A DNA stretch of 64,000 bases from Epiperipatus broadwayi (GCA_028023455.1 JAQFVV010006469.1:62001-126000); one strand, 5' to 3'. Shown: positions 31,500 through 46,200, numbered from the stretch's first letter. Program-made: numbers and translations. Notes: a model not told the origin generated them from the letters alone.

Positions 31500-34400
31500 A
31501 TTACAAACTGTTGCTTTAAAAAAACAATGGAGAAATTTTATTGGTTAGATAATCACAAAAAATAAAAAACTTTGTAATGGAATATAAAGTGCACAAAAAA
31601 TAGATTTTAAATTGCACACTATATTTAATTTTTTAATGTTTTATTTTAATCCAACAAATCATGATTCAAAGAATATTCTGTTTAGTTAAGATTCAAAATA
31701 ATAGATATTGTTTGTTTTGTTTTTTTTTTTTTAAAAAAAAAACGACCAAATTACATGCACTTGAAATGTATTTATTATATAGTATATTTATTCGCAAGTT
31801 AATATAGTTTTTGAATTAATAATATGTTTGGTAAAATTTTTATTTGTTAATTATTACTTTTTTAAATTTTATGTTTTATTTTTTTAATCAGATTTTTTAG
31901 ATTTATTATTATATATTTTAAATTTAGGGTGATAATTTAAATTTTTTTGCCATAGGAAATCCATATAATTACTTGATTCTTATATGAGATTTGTGATTTA
32001 TAAGGCATTTTGAGAGACAATTAATCCCTTTGTTTAGGTTGAACTTGTCCAACATTAGTAGCAGCCATGCTTGTTTTAACTTTAAGAAATAATTATCAAT
32101 AAATTAAGTATGCAAATTTTAATGAATTTTACTGCAATTTAAAAATGTGCATGGTCCATAACATAAGATTGAAATCTGGACAAATCATACAATTTTTTTA
32201 AATAGCTGAAGATTTCCAATCAAATTTAGATTTTTTTTATAGATAACTGACAAATTAATTTTGCTGGTCATCCAATTATTGATCAGTAAATGGATATTTA
32301 TTTTTAATTAGAAGATAAATTAGAGAGAATGTCTCAATCTGTACTTAACTAGCCTGATGAGTATTAGTCAAATTTGTTACTATTTCATTGTAAAGATGTA
32401 TCAGAGATATGTTTATTGTATCATCATCATCACTATTCTCAGTCACTTGTCCAAGAAAAAACATATAGTAATACAAAATAAAAAATTAAAGATGTGACCA
32501 AAAGTGAAAAGATTGAAATCAGAATGCTATTAATGTTATTAAAGGAAGTAAATGTGGTTGCAGTTATTACAATCCCATGCTCATTAATAATGAAGGAATA
32601 TAACTTATGGCATATTTAAAATGATCTGAGTTTTAGGCTAACTTAAGTAATTGAAGTTATCAAGATAAAAAAAATAAAATAAAATGGAGAATGAAAAAGC
32701 ATATCTACATATATAGAAAATGTAATAAAACAATAATTTGTACGCATATAAATTATAATCTTATAAGAGCTGAAAAATAGATGCCACAACATTTGATCGA
32801 CACAACTATCCCTAATCAATCAGCAGCAACATGTTGAGCATGCCAAAACTAAACAAAAAAGTCAAGACGACTGAACAGTCATAACCAAAATGTAAGCTTA
32901 GGGTTATACATCAATAATAAACTTAAAAAATACACATGCTAGCTCTGATGCACATATGCTGCTGTTATAAGAGGAAAATAGATATCAATTAATGATGACA
33001 AATAAATTAAGAGGAAAGTTTTAATATTCTCTCTTTAAAATATAATTTAGACAGCATATTATACAAAAAAGGGTTAGATTACTTTCAATACTCTTTATCC
33101 AATATATCTTTTAAAATACAACTAAATCTTATAATTATTTTTCCAAATGATCAGATTTAAGGTATAGTTATTCTTTATTAAAATAATCCAGGTCTTCTAT
33201 GCCACACAATTCTTTCATAAAATAATTTTCATCTCAAGCATAGCAATTCTTTCATAAAACAATTTTTTTATAAACAAATCTCGATTCTTTTAGTTATGAA
33301 TTCTTAAGTAATCATTAATTTTAATTTTATTTCTTAACCAAAAAAAGAATGTGATTCTAATAACAAATAATGACAATAAGATGATATATTTTCGAATCAA
33401 ACAATTATTAAATTTAAAATTAGAATTAAACATCAAAAACTCGTATTAAAAATAATGATGCACACTAGGATGACATTCATGATATTATGAGTAGGAAAGG
33501 AATTTTGTTGCTATCCAAGATATTACACCAATAGATTTTCTCTTAATCTTCTATTAAAATTAAATAAAGCATTCTTATGATTTTAACACAAGATGAATAA
33601 AGCGAAGTGATCTTATAGTTTTATCAAAAATAAATGAAGTAAAATAGTGATCTTATAGTAAGTGTATAAAATGATCTTGTCATTAAGATAAATAAAAGAA
33701 TCTTCTTTGATGTTATCTCAATATCGTAATATAATTTTAATAAAGTGACATATTTTCTTGAACTCTCAATGCATAAAATAAAGATGTGAGTGTGGTTTTA
33801 TTAGATTTTTGAAAGAAGCAGATGATGATAATAATGATAGAGAAGCAACAATTAATAATTAAAATAACATTTATGGACATTTATAATGTTGTATAGGGAA
33901 ATATCAAGCTATTTTATAAACTTTATAAAATTATCAAAAATTTCCCAAAATAAAAACAAATATATAAAAGAGAAAATTATGTGTTACAATTTAAGACATA
34001 AAATTACCAGTAAACTAGAAATTTTATTATGACTTCCTATACGTTTAGTCAAGTTCTCACATTCAATAATTTAATTTGCTACTATACAGTCCCTATATGA
34101 AATGTATTCACTAAAACTAAATAAGAAAATCTTTCCATCATTTGGTAGTGACGAATACTGAAGATATATAAATTTGATATAGCCACATGAACAATTATAA
34201 ATTTAATAAATATTTTATCAGGTTTTAAAACATCTGTATATGCTAGCTAAATACATCATCAAGACTTATACATCAAAAATTACTCTGATATATAAAGAGT
34301 GCAACTGAAGGAATGATAGTTATTATACATTACCTCCAAAATATCAAATGCTAAAATAAAGACATGATTTTGCATTACACACGACTTTAAATAAATACGT

Positions 34401-36480
34401 ATATACTAAGATCTACTTTAAGTAATTGAAAAAACAAAGGCAAAATAGGATGATGGCATGAACTCAAATAAGCATCTACACATGAGAATAATAATGAGCT
34501 GGGACTTTGTCTCTAGTCATGAAAAATGAGCTGGGACATCATCTCTAGTCATGAAATATAAGAATGGATCATCAAAAGAGAGAGATTGGCCTAAATATAG
34601 CATTTTATGCTGAGTATCACAAAAGCAGCAATAACAATAATCTATAAAGAGAGGAAAAACACTACCATCTCTTAAAATTAAGAGAAATATGTGTAAAACT
34701 GATATAATAATAAATGTAGCAAAAATGTAGCTAAATATATAAAATTGTAGCAAAAGAATTTAATAATAAAATATACATCAGCTTCATAAACTCTGACAAA
34801 CATTCACATTCAAACAACTCCAAATGGGAGCAGGTATAACACAATCTAAAATATTTGATACCCTATTAATATCGTGAGAACTTAACATGAATATACATGT
34901 TAAACCTATACATAATATCATTCAGAAAAAACATAAATAAATATAATGCAGATAAATTAAAATAAATAGTAAATTAAATATTTTATACCCATTTACCAAT
35001 AAAATAATTTTCATACCATTATACATCAGATAAAGTCAAATAAAGTTCTTGAATACACTAAAGTTTGCAGGATGTCCAGATGACATTATAAACTTAAACA
35101 ATTACAACAATTTAAAATATGAGGTATCCACAAATTTGAAGTTACTGATACAAATAAAAATAGAGTCACTCTAAATTGACTAACATAAATTAGAATAAAT
35201 AAAATGATGACTACCATAAACATTGCATAATTTTATAATAGTGTGTAGAATAACAATACAATGAACATTGAAAATTTTGAGTAATACAGTGGATAAATAA
35301 GATTAATATTTCTTTTGAAGAACACAGTTTATAATTTTCCAATGAATATAAATAAAGAGTAGGTATTATGAAAGGGAGCATTGTGAGAAGTGTAGTAACA
35401 AATTTAAAATGAACTTTTTGAAGAGCAAACCTATTTTAAAAACTTGAAGCAAACATATTAAGGATAGACTTCATTCTTTAAATAATGCAAATGCAATAAT
35501 AATTATTTTTATGATAAAACTTGCATTCATGAAATACATTGACAAATAAAGAGCAAATTCTTGCAAATATGAACAATAATAAATAAAATTTCATATCTTC
35601 TTAAGAACAGGACAATTCATAAATAATATAATACTTTAATAATTATAAGACTTTATTAATAATATGCAGATTAAATAAGCATTAAGTCTAAGTCAAATTC
35701 CAGTTATGTTTTCTTTTTAAAGCATAATTTTACTTCAAATAAAGCAACTATTTTCACTATAACATTCAGCAAAGGAAACTTCATTAATAGAAAAATGTAT
35801 AAATAATATCTTTTCATTAATAATATAATTATAACAGATAGTTTGTAATATTTTTAAAAAAATACAGCATGTATCAAATGAAAAAATAAATGTCTCCTTT
35901 TGAAAAAATTTAATGTAATTATACATTTAAAATGAGAATTCATAAAATAAGTAGATGAAATAACTTGTTAATGATTATCACTAGACATTTATATTTTAGT
36001 AATTAACATTTTTTGAATTCTTTTATAGTTTGCCAGGTCCTGCTCTTCTGGATAAATATTCAAATTCATAATATTGAATTAATTCAAAATAAAACATTCT
36101 GGAAAACAACAACAATATTCTATATTCAAATAAGCATTGTTTTAAAAGTTCTTTTAAAAGTATCACTAAGTTATTCTCGGAATTAATAAAAAATAATTTA
36201 AAGGTTCTGGTACTTAATTTAAGAATTATCCTTCTTAAAATAAAGTTTGAATATAAAACAAATTTGAATTAATAAAAGTTCTTATGATATATACAACTAT
36301 TTTAATATGACAGGACAATATGTCATTTCCTGCAATGTACACGAGGTGAAGAGTGATTTTTCATAGTGAGGTTGAAATAATTTGAAGTTTTGAAAGTCTT
36401 GGTTAAAAATACCTGAATAAATAAATATTTTAGCACTGCATATTTTATTTAAATCAGAAAATAATAATTGGTTATAAAAA
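31500..36480. other. long AT-rich stretch with few repeats, no gene seen
   Basis: About 5 kb lacks convincing coding signal. Minus-strand open frames near 34.5-34.75 and 35.7-35.9 kb are Phe/Ile-rich by composition only. A T-run followed by an A-run lies at about 31718-31742. A 32-bp tandem duplicate (tgagctgggac...ctctagtcatgaaa) lies at 34495-34558. Confidence 0.5.
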
Positions 36481-36490
36481 GGTACAATTT

Positions 36491-36600
36491 GAAAGCGAGA
36501 AATAAAGATCAGGTGTGCATTATAACTTGAAAGCATAAAATACAAATCAGGTGTGTGTGCTATAACTTGAAAGTACAAAAAGAAAATCATGTGTATGTAT
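36491..36600. repeat. short minisatellite, about 39-bp units
   Basis: Three diverged units start at 36491, 36529 and 36569. Each begins gaaag and carries an atcaggtgtg-like core (the last is atcatgtgta); the first two end tataactt. Confidence 0.7.
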
Positions 36601-38580
36601 GTTTGATAAATCTAATTTTTATAAAACCATGTGATAGAAACTGATTGGTTATTGGCAACTGAAATATCCATCCCAGATGACCTAATTAATTAAAAGGTCA
36701 AGATTTTTTTATTTGTCATGCTATAGTTTCTAAAAATAAGTTTAATTCAAATATTGTGGAAAATTCCAGACAAAAATAATTATTACATCATCTTTTTAAA
36801 TCAAATATTTAACAGATTATTTAATAAATAAAATTAATTATATTAATATAAAAATAAAATACATTTTACTCTTTTAAATTCTCAAATCATGAATGGATTT
36901 ATACCATATCTTTTTAAAAATAGATACATTTAAATATTAGATAATTAAATTAATTTTAAATATTTATTTTTCCAACCAGAAAGTATTTTTAAATAATTAA
37001 ACAAATTTTATGCATGCACTCACACACATTATTATTAAATTCTTTGTCTAGGAATAATAATTTAAATACATGAGTTAATTATTAGTTTAAATATAATAAG
37101 ATTCTTAGCTAAACTTTAAGACTTTCTAAAATAAAAAACTAGATTATAATAGTATTATAAATTAACATTTATAACCATTTATAATTAAACTGTAAATGGA
37201 TTAGCTACATTACTAGAAATTAAATTTCATACTTTATTTAAAATTAACTTAAATATTTAAAATGTTTTCTGAATTTTAAATATATTTTAAAGTTCTTTTA
37301 TAATATTTTAATTTAATAAAGAGGATACAACAGTTAAGCTGAGATTGTTTTAACTTTATTATTTTAGTATATGTAATTATGCTTTAAATAAATAACAATC
37401 TTCTGATTAAGCTTTTATAATCAAAGAATTTAAATTAATAAATCTTAAAAATTATAAAAGTATACTTATATGAGATTATCTTTAACTTAATACTATCTTA
37501 TAATAGCAACTATGATATGACTAATAAATTACAGATGCATTTTAATTACTGTTATTACAATAACTCTTGCTGCATGAAAATAATCTGATTTTTTTTAAAA
37601 AAAAGTATTATTACAACACTTGACCTGCAGTTTCATAGTAAGAACTGAAGGTCACAATATATATATATATATATAACATTTTAAAAATTAAGATGAAGAT
37701 TATTAGAAATATAAAAATAAATGTTTAATGCTTAATAAAATAATAAAATGCACAATAATAATAAAAATAATGAAAGTAAAACTAGAGATATAATAATTAT
37801 AATTAGCAGTTATGTTAAAAGATGGCTCCTATACAATAAACTTCTTCAAGTCATTTCTAACACTATTAGCTGGTCCTTTTAATCCCATCAATCATCATTG
37901 TTCTTCTGCTTCACTTTTGCTATTCTTTTTCAAACTTACTGATATATCTTTCTAATTTCACTATCTTTAATTAAATGTTCAATTCAATGTTTCTTACAAC
38001 TTACAATTTTTTTAAATAAATAAGCTTTTTTTGCTTAATCATGCTTTTTCACAAATTAAATTATGAAGACAATGTGACTAAACAAATTCATGTCTGAATT
38101 TTAAGAATGCGCATTCCCCCTATTTTAAATAAATTCACATTTAAATTTTGAGAATGTAGTAAGTTAGGAATATAAAAAAATTGCTGCCACTATGTCAAGC
38201 TTCATAAAATTTAATGTTTATAAATTTCAATGTTTCTATTATTTGTCTGATTGCATTTTTTTTGAATAGCATATAATTGAAATAGTATGTAGATGAAAAA
38301 ATACTCTAATAAATCTGTTAGTGTATTATTATTATTATTATAGTATGATCATTCAGAGTACATTGAAGTGTTAAAGAAAATGTTTAAATGACCATAGCTT
38401 ATTTATTTTAAAAAAAAATTAAATTATGAATAATTGGATTGAACATTTAATTAAAGATAGAGAAATTAGAAAGATATATTATTAAGTTTAAGGAAGAATA
38501 ATAAAAGTTAAGTAGGAGAACAAAGTTTATTAATGATATAAAAAGAACTAGATATTAGTATTACAAATGAATTAATGAAG
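36600..38580. other. AT-rich DNA, no gene seen
   Basis: A TA microsatellite lies at about 37658-37674 and an ATT microsatellite near 38325-38342. A CT-rich patch at 37850-37985 could be the antisense of an old LINE tail, but no protein motif is readable. Confidence 0.45.
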
Positions 38581-39560
38581 GTTATTGTGCAAAACCCAAA
38601 TGGAATCCATTCTTATTAGCATGGCAACTAATTATTATAATGTGAAAATGAAATAGTATTTGGAAATATTTTCACCCAAATGTGATTAGATAATATTTCT
38701 TGCTGTAAAAGTTTCTAGTCATATTAATAAAGAATTGGAGTCTTTTATAAAGTTACTAAAAATGAAGTTGTTGATTCCATCTAGGACTGTGAACTTAAGC
38801 TGAAGCTAATTAGATATTATTATCATTTACTATAAATTGAATTTTGTTCTCACAATTGTCATTGACAGAATAGGCAAGAGTGGATTCCTTCTTGATGGCA
38901 TGGCAACTAGATATTACTGCCACAAGATTTTGCATGTTTTTCAGATATCACAGATAAGTTATGCTATTGTCTAAAGTTATTCCTAAAAACTTCAATTTTT
39001 TAAGTTGAAAAAAAAATGTATTCAGTTTTTAAGATGTATTTTTGCTGTTCGGATGAAAAATTGAGCATAGTTTGTGAGATTAGGAATAAGACCCTGAACA
39101 ACAAAAACATTTTTCAAACTTTTTACATCATTAAGAGATTTTATTTCTGGAAAAGATTTTTTTTTTATGAAGTTAAAACAATGTTATCAACATAGATGAA
39201 TTTCATGCATTCTGTTTCTTGAATATCACTAATAAATAAATTAAATAAAGTGGGTGAGAAAACTAAACTTTTAAATATTACTTCATGAAACTTTGTATCT
39301 GCTATTATTTTTTAGTATCATTTGAATTTTTCTATTGGAAAAATAAATAGAAATTAATTATTTTTCTATATTTAAAAATACTGGAAATTTTAGCTTGAAA
39401 ATAGAATTATAAGCTGAAGTTCGATAAGATAGTACCAGTTTTTTGTTATTTTGAAAACTTTTTCAATGTTAATTGCAAAGATAAAACTTGTTTATTAGTA
39501 GCATGGTTCTAACCTAAATCCAGCCTGTTCTAAAAGTAGATGATTGTAAAGTACTGAGAA
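38580..39560 (-). pseudogene. LINE reverse-transcriptase fragment (family J, copy 1)
   Basis: Minus-strand translation gives VLYNHLLLEQAGFRLEP (39555-39500), matching the RT 'l...Q.GFR.g.s' block. Farther on come LFNLFISDIQETECMKFIYV and DNIVLTS (about 39245-39160), the 'LFn.yIsDi....f.YaDDi' block with one Asp changed to Asn. FLGITLDNSIT (about 38985-38955) equals 'FLGi.lD..lt'. This fits Jockey/CR1-type LINEs. Stops and indels are frequent. The copy at 46.3-47.95 kb shares the EQ-x-x-FR-x-E block and overall order. Confidence 0.75.
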
Positions 39561-39589
39561 GCATTGAATTGGATCATTATTCTTGTTTA

Positions 39590-40225
39590 TTATTAATATT
39601 TTTGAGATCTGTGCCACATGCATGTCAAATCGCCACAATGCTATACACATGAATATGCACATCAAATCTTCAAAATGCAGTACATACAAATCTCCACAAT
39701 ACAGTATGCATGTAATAGTAGTAGTATATGTACATCAAATCTCCACAATGCAGTATACAAATTTTCACAATGCAGAACATATGTTGTAATAGTACACTAC
39801 ATATTAGTAATATAGTAGCAGTGCATACACATCAAATTAGTGGGTTTAGCAAATGATTCTCCATGGACAAACCTCCACAATGCAGTACACACTAAATGTT
39901 AGTAAACACAAGTATAGTATATATACTTAAGCTAGATGTAATAGTAGTACAGGTCAAATTAGTAGTAGTACACTATAAATAACATAGTAATAATACATCC
40001 ACATCTAATTATTGGATCCCTTAGCAAATGATTCTCCATAGTCAAATCTCCATAATGCAGACACGTCAAACATTAATAACGATGTAGAAATACATACACA
40101 TCAAATTAGCAGTAGAACACTTCACATTAGTAACGATGTCATAGTGCATACACGCAAATTTGTAAGCCTTTTAACAAATGATTTTCCACAATCAAATCTC
40201 CACGATGCAATACAAATTTACTTTC
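39590..40225. repeat. degenerate tandem repeat, about 165-bp units with internal sub-repeat
   Basis: The phrase (g)caaatgattctccat...caaatctccacaatgcag recurs at about 39850, 40025 and 40170. Each occurrence is preceded by catacacatcaaatta-like text. In the first 250 bp a shorter motif, catcaaatctccacaatgca, repeats at about 40-60 bp. The small open frames here arise from the repeat. Confidence 0.78.
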
Positions 40226-41655
40226 CGTAAAAAAGCTTACTTTTTTTATCATGCACGTTAATTATCACAGGAAATAATATAGTTAAATTGCTAAAATAAT
40301 CACGTCTACGATGTTGTGGAACTGATATCTTATAAGTTCTCTGAGATATTTGATTCTCATCTAATAATGCTAAAAACATTGCGACTTACTAGCGTAATTA
40401 TCAAATAAGTATGTTTAAAAACAAACTCCTTAATATTTCAAAATATAGTTATGAATATTATTCCTACTAAGTGTTTGTCGGTAAAATAGAAAGTAATCCT
40501 GTGTATATATATATACACACATGCTAAAATATAATGTGTTCATTCAATCTAAAGTATCAGTAAGTTTTGAGCGCGAAAAATATTTTAAAGCAATTGTTTT
40601 AAATTCACTTTTATCTTGTTAGTATTAAATTCCTTTTCAAAATCATCAAATAGCTAATTGTGGTTTGTTTGTCTTTAAACGAAATATTTTTTACCCCTCT
40701 ATTTTATTTGATTGGTGATAGAAATAATTTCACCATTTCATTTCTCTTCAGCATCTTAAATAGACATAAATAGTTTTTCCGATAAATTTGGTAAATAAGT
40801 AATAAAATTATGTCAAACAAAAGAATTTCAATAGTTGCTATTAGTCTAATGAAACCGTATGTAAACATCATCTGTATTCGTGCTGCCGGGAAACGACTAA
40901 CAACGCCAATAACTAGCTTTCAAGGATCATTTAATTTCTCTTAAATGTTAGATTTTATCGTATTTCTTTTTAAACTCTTAGAGAACTATCAAGTTAAAAA
41001 GAAAGACAAAAGAAATTATTGAAGAAATACACGCGAAAACAGAGTCGTGAGCAAAACATTTCGTTAAATACTGCTTTCGTATAGCAAACGTTAATTAATA
41101 ACCATTAAAACTATTTGATCTACTTCTTAAAATATAACAAACTAAGGCGTTAAATATACATTATTTATCCCTGTCTCTCTATTCTCTTTCGTTATACATA
41201 TATAAATTTTTAAAAAATAAAATATATGGCACGCAAAAGTGTTCTTAATGCACGATAAGCTATTAATCAATCTTGCTGAGACAGAACAATTCATAAGCGG
41301 TGTGAAATCATGATTTGAATTGAGAATTATCTGGATTTTAATTTTTTTGATTACTTTTCTTATATGAAGGATATGTATTCATGTAATTGTGAAAGGCCGT
41401 CTTTGTTTATATACATATGTATGTAGATGCGTACGTGTATAAACTGAAATTTGTTTAGGGAAACAAAGCTAATTACGATAGTATGCATACTTGCAATAAC
41501 CTCGACCCAAGTCTTCTCCAAAATTAAAATTGTGTTTTTTTAATAATTTTTGCATTATACGTCATAATTAACTTAATAAACATGTAATGGTTATTTTAAC
41601 GCCAAAAGAAAAAAAAAGATAGAAAGACAAAGAATAACTAGTTAAAAATGAGTTT
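40225..41655. other. CpG-retaining segment without a gene
   Basis: No coding or RNA gene is recognised. CpGs are common (tgctgccgggaaacgac near 40882, acacgcgaaaacagagtcg near 41028, gatgcgtacgtg near 41426). A TA/CA stretch lies near 40503-40520. It resembles the other CpG-retaining segments rather than the transposon-filled parts. Confidence 0.5.
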
Positions 41656-41717
41656 TACTTAGGTGGTCGAGAGGCTCGCTTCCCGGCTGATGCTATGACA
41701 CATGAAAAAAAAAAAAA
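41655..41717 (+). mobile_element. tRNA-derived SINE, internally deleted copy
   Basis: ggtggtcgagaggct (box A region) is joined directly to cgcttcccggctgatgctat (box B half and 3' part), then gacacatg and an A tail. About 55-60 bp of the SINE present in the 48.3-kb copy is missing between the boxes. Confidence 0.8.
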
Positions 41718-41719
41718 AC

Positions 41720-43905
41720 CTATACAAACCAATCTGTGAAACATGAATATGTTTTTATTTATTATACTATGTGTTTATCTGTTTCTTTGATGATGCTGTA
41801 TTTTAACTTGTGTAGTTACTTTATTTTTTGAAACATTTCAAAACTCTAAGATGAATAACTGCACTTTTTTTTTGGAATATATACTACTTATCAAACTAAC
41901 ATTTTGTATTTGTTTTGAATGATAAAATAATAATAATCTCTTGATGGGAAGTTTCCAGTCTTGGTTTATTACCATTTATTATATAAAGTCAGAGATTAAA
42001 TAATGGCAAGGAACCAAAGTAACAATCAAAGCAGAATTATTTAAGTTGTATAACAGGTAATTTCTATAAAAGATTTAGACCATTTCGTAATTCTCATAAA
42101 TAAACTTCACGAACCATTTTGGTTTATTAATATTCATTTGTAATAATATCTAATAGGTTAAACAAATCAACACTTTTGCATGCTCAGTAGTAAACAACAA
42201 TACATTCACCTCTAATTAACTCAAAACATGCCTATTGATTTTAATGGTCTTTTCATCATATTTTCAGAATATTATGAATATCCTTAAATTTTTTTCAGTA
42301 TCTTTATATTATATCATTAGATTCATGCCTGAATTTTAGTCTTATATATAACTTAACTTAAATATTCTTATCATTATGAGGTAATATTCTTTTTAAATAC
42401 AACAGAATTCAAGTTAACATTCAAACCCACTTTTCTATCTAAAAATGGGATATAAATTGATCCACATTCATTTTTTTTCTTTCATCTCTGGTTGGTGAAA
42501 CAATCTAAATTTTTTGAATCTTAATTGCTAAACCAATATCTTTGCAGTTTACATTTGAAATCATTAGATCATTCTTTAAATGAAATTGAATAGCAAACCG
42601 AGTATTGTAAATTTAGAGCACACGAAGGCCATGTTTTTGTTTTTGCTTTTAGTATGTTCAAATTTTATTTGTCTTTAGAATAATTTTTAATATTTTGAAT
42701 GCAACCTATAAAGACTTTGGATTTATTAATTTATAAACTTAAGTGCCATATTAGTCAAACAAAATAAAAATCATTAACAATTTCACTTTAGATGGTTATC
42801 AACTTGATAATGTAAGTAACTCAGTTAAAATATTTTGGTCACTTTTAAAGCAATGATAAAACACAGATTCTAATGTAACATCAATCCATTCAACAAGTTA
42901 AAAGATAGAATATTTCATCATAGTGATATAATTATTTCAGTATGTTGTTATATATAATGTACAATTTTCTAAAAAATATTTTATGAAGATCTCTGAGCAT
43001 AGTTTTTATGAAAGAAAACAAATCCTATTTATATTATAAAGATGATGTAAAAAATTTGTAAATTGATTTTTAATATGGTTGGAAAAAAAAAAATGTTGCT
43101 GACAAAGTTAAAAGACAACATTGCAAGATATTAAATAAACAGATTGAAATATATATATTCAATTTTTTGGGTTATTATCAGTGCTTCTCTCATCTCACTC
43201 CAAATGATATCACAATAATCCACCAGTGCAAAACTTCATTATTATAAACAATCTTAGCTTGAAGTGAGTCAGAAGTATTAATTGATTTGTACAATCATTG
43301 TAAATTTAACATTAAATTTTTTATTTTTTTTCCAGGCTTAGAATAATCATACTTATAAGTCACTGTTAAGCCCCTGAGATTTATATTAAAAGCAAAACTT
43401 TATATTGAAATCTCGAGAACTGCTTTAAGAAGCCATCTATAAAACAATACAAAGATCTTTGATGAAAAATAGACATAATACTAATACATAGCACTAATTT
43501 TTATTTCTGATGCCTAATATTTTATTCATCAACATTAATTTTTTTTACCATCATGTATCAGATTCTTTTATATGAATACATTTTTTGCCATGAATTTGCA
43601 AATTTTTAGCAAAATAAAAAGAGAAAACTAAGATAATTTTCTCTTCCTATTTTGCATTGAATGTTTTGATATGGTTTTATAAGTTTAATATACAATCAGT
43701 TTTGCACTTTTTATGATTTTTTATTTTATGTAATGACTTTCTGCTTAGACTATCTAAAAGTTTTTTTCAAAATTACTAATATATTAGTATAATGTTCATG
43801 CAAGATACAACTCTGAAAAATAAATACAGTTAAATCATTTATAAATATATTTATTTTATTTATATATAAAATAAATAAAATGTCCGTTAATTAAAAACAA
43901 AATTG
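41720..43905. other. AT-rich DNA, no gene seen
   Basis: No coding or repeat feature is recognised beyond A/T tracts. CpG is sparse. Confidence 0.5.
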
Positions 43906-43910
43906 TAATT

Positions 43911-44058
43911 ATAATTGAAATAATAAATTTAATGGTTTACAAACTATTGCAAACAATCCTTAAATCCGCAGGTTTAAGAAATTAACCGAAAGTACTTCTG
44001 CGGATTTAAGGATTGTTTGTAATAGTTTGTAAACCGTTAAATTTATTATTTCAATTAT
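43911..44058. mobile_element. foldback/MITE with near-perfect 60-bp arms
   Basis: The arms are 43911-43970 and 43999-44058, for example aaacaatccttaaatccgca against tgcggatttaaggattgttt. They differ at only a few bases and have a 28-bp loop. A TA repeat (44056-44085) and the phrase ttgtaacacattccctatt follow immediately. The high arm identity suggests a recent origin or selection for pairing. Confidence 0.82.
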
Positions 44059-44099
44059 ATATATATATTATATATATATATATTGTAACACATTCCCTA

Positions 44100-46200
44100 T
44101 TAGGAAACTATCACAAGACCACACTTGGGCACAAATATAACTGTTTCCAAGATAATGGTTTTCTGGCCCAATTATAAATTATGATGAGAATGATGAGTTT
44201 AAAGCCTATTACTGACAATGTTAACTCTACAACAGTAATGTTTCCTGCTTAACACATGGTTATAACCCAAGATAATTGCTAGAATATTTATTTGTTCTGG
44301 CTAGTTATATTATTAAAGACCCAAAAATGGAGCCAGTAGCAATCTAGGTTTGAACTTATATCCTTCTATAAAAGTCCTTTTAGCACTGAATCATAGCTTT
44401 GTGATTCATGAAACTCATTAGCCATGTTGCACTACTCAGTTAACTTGATGAAATGTGCAAATGAAATGTGAATAACGCAAAAAATTATATAAACCGTTTT
44501 TTTCCAGTAGTAACATTCAAGGTATCACTGCATTTTCTCAAACAATTGTTGTTACAGCTCTTGATAAAATATCTGTCTCAATAGGTAATGGAAATTACAT
44601 TACCTTCTCATATAATTTAAATAAATACACATGCTAAAAGTGATGATCCATTAAAGTCGAATTACATCCACTTCATCAATTAGAAATTAGATAATCCACA
44701 TACAAAAAAAAGTATAATATAAATATACACTTTATTCTAAAGCAAACATATATAATATAATGTATAAAAAAAGATGATTAACAACTGAGAAGGAAAATAA
44801 ATTATAAATGTTGATATAATATAATGATAATGTAAATAATTATTCTTATTTTTAGTCTTTTGCTTCTCTTTTGCTGGCAAAAAGGTAGATATAAAAACTG
44901 ACACTTTGATCATCTGACTTAGATGATTTTTTTTTTTTAAATTTCTATTTGTCAACATAGTTTTAAATTAGATTCTTAATCCATCAATTACTCCTTTGCA
45001 ATTTGGAATTATAATTAAACAATTTTATTTATGTGGTTCTTTGCAAGTTAACAAAATAGTTTGCAGTATTTTCCCCATGATCAGAATTACATTCATGAAT
45101 ATCTCATAATTTGGCTGATCAGTATTAGCCCTCAACAGATCTTCTTTTCTTCTCACTTGGGTAAAGCACATGTATATATCTATATATGAGAGAACTGGGA
45201 TGAAGCAATTAAGTTTTCTTCTTCATGCTAGGTCATTTCTCTTTGTGTACAGACTAGACATTATCATTTCTTCCCCCATGGAATGTCATGTAGTCAGAGA
45301 TGGGTTACAAGAGATCTTCTTAGCAAATCATTTTTATAAAATGTAACTAATATTCATATGAAACCATCATGTATTTGAATAATAACACATTCTTTATACT
45401 GTTGTAACTTTTATTGCATGTATACAGCATTCTGGATAGTGATCACAAGAAAAACTTCTGCTAATCCAGCTCTTTACCAACATGAACATGCTGCTGAAAC
45501 TTCCTCTGCCAAAATGTATATTGATGTAAAATTATTGTGACACTCTTTTATAGCCGTATCAAACTTAATTGCTTTCCTCCAGTTCTTTAAGGTGTTTATT
45601 AATAAGCAGCTTAACTAAAACACTCTCCTTACAATCATTATCAATGCTTGTTTATTAAAGAACATATGATAGTTAAGCCTAATTGAAAATAGAAAAACGA
45701 AAACAAAAAAAATAAGAAAAATATTACTCTTTTTAAGTAATACAAATTTATTCGAAAACACATTTTTTTTATAAATGAAATTTAGTTAAAAATTCTATTG
45801 CAGAGTTGATAACTTTTATGAACTTATTTACTTCCTTTTCCCCCCTTCTAAACATTGATTTTGTAATTAGTTAAGAAAACACTTTTTTATTTTATGTATA
45901 GAAATATTCGAGATGAAATGTGAAAAAACTTATACTATTCGAAAAAAAATTAACCCTTTGTTTAGCAAGGATTTAGAATTTAAAAATGTTGTTAATTATT
46001 ACCATCATATTTGATACTCATATTTAATGCTTGCAGCCTAGTTATGCATGGCTATAATATATATACATTTTATGTGTTTTATGCATATATATATATATAT
46101 TTATAAAAATATAGACATATATCAATTTTAACTTTTTATTCGTAATGTATAGTAAATACATTTATTTAACTAGCATATGGATTTTTTTTTAGACAGCTTA
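44100..46200. other. mostly unassigned AT-rich DNA
   Basis: I see no gene. CpGs reappear modestly at 45.7-46.0 kb. Short TA tracts lie near 45173-45187 and 46087-46101. Confidence 0.45.

Noticed and set aside
31718-31742. T-run followed by A-run as a terminator
   Set aside because: Such T/A palindromes occur many times in this AT-rich DNA (8.53, 27.6, 37.6, 54.0 kb) with no gene upstream.
39583-40225. CRISPR-like spaced repeats
   Set aside because: Units vary in length and sequence, there are no fixed spacers, and the context is a eukaryotic repeat-rich genome.
43911-44058. Possible microRNA precursor
   Set aside because: The arms are too long and too perfect, next to a TA repeat, and other foldbacks occur throughout the window. 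A MITE is the simpler reading without small-RNA data.
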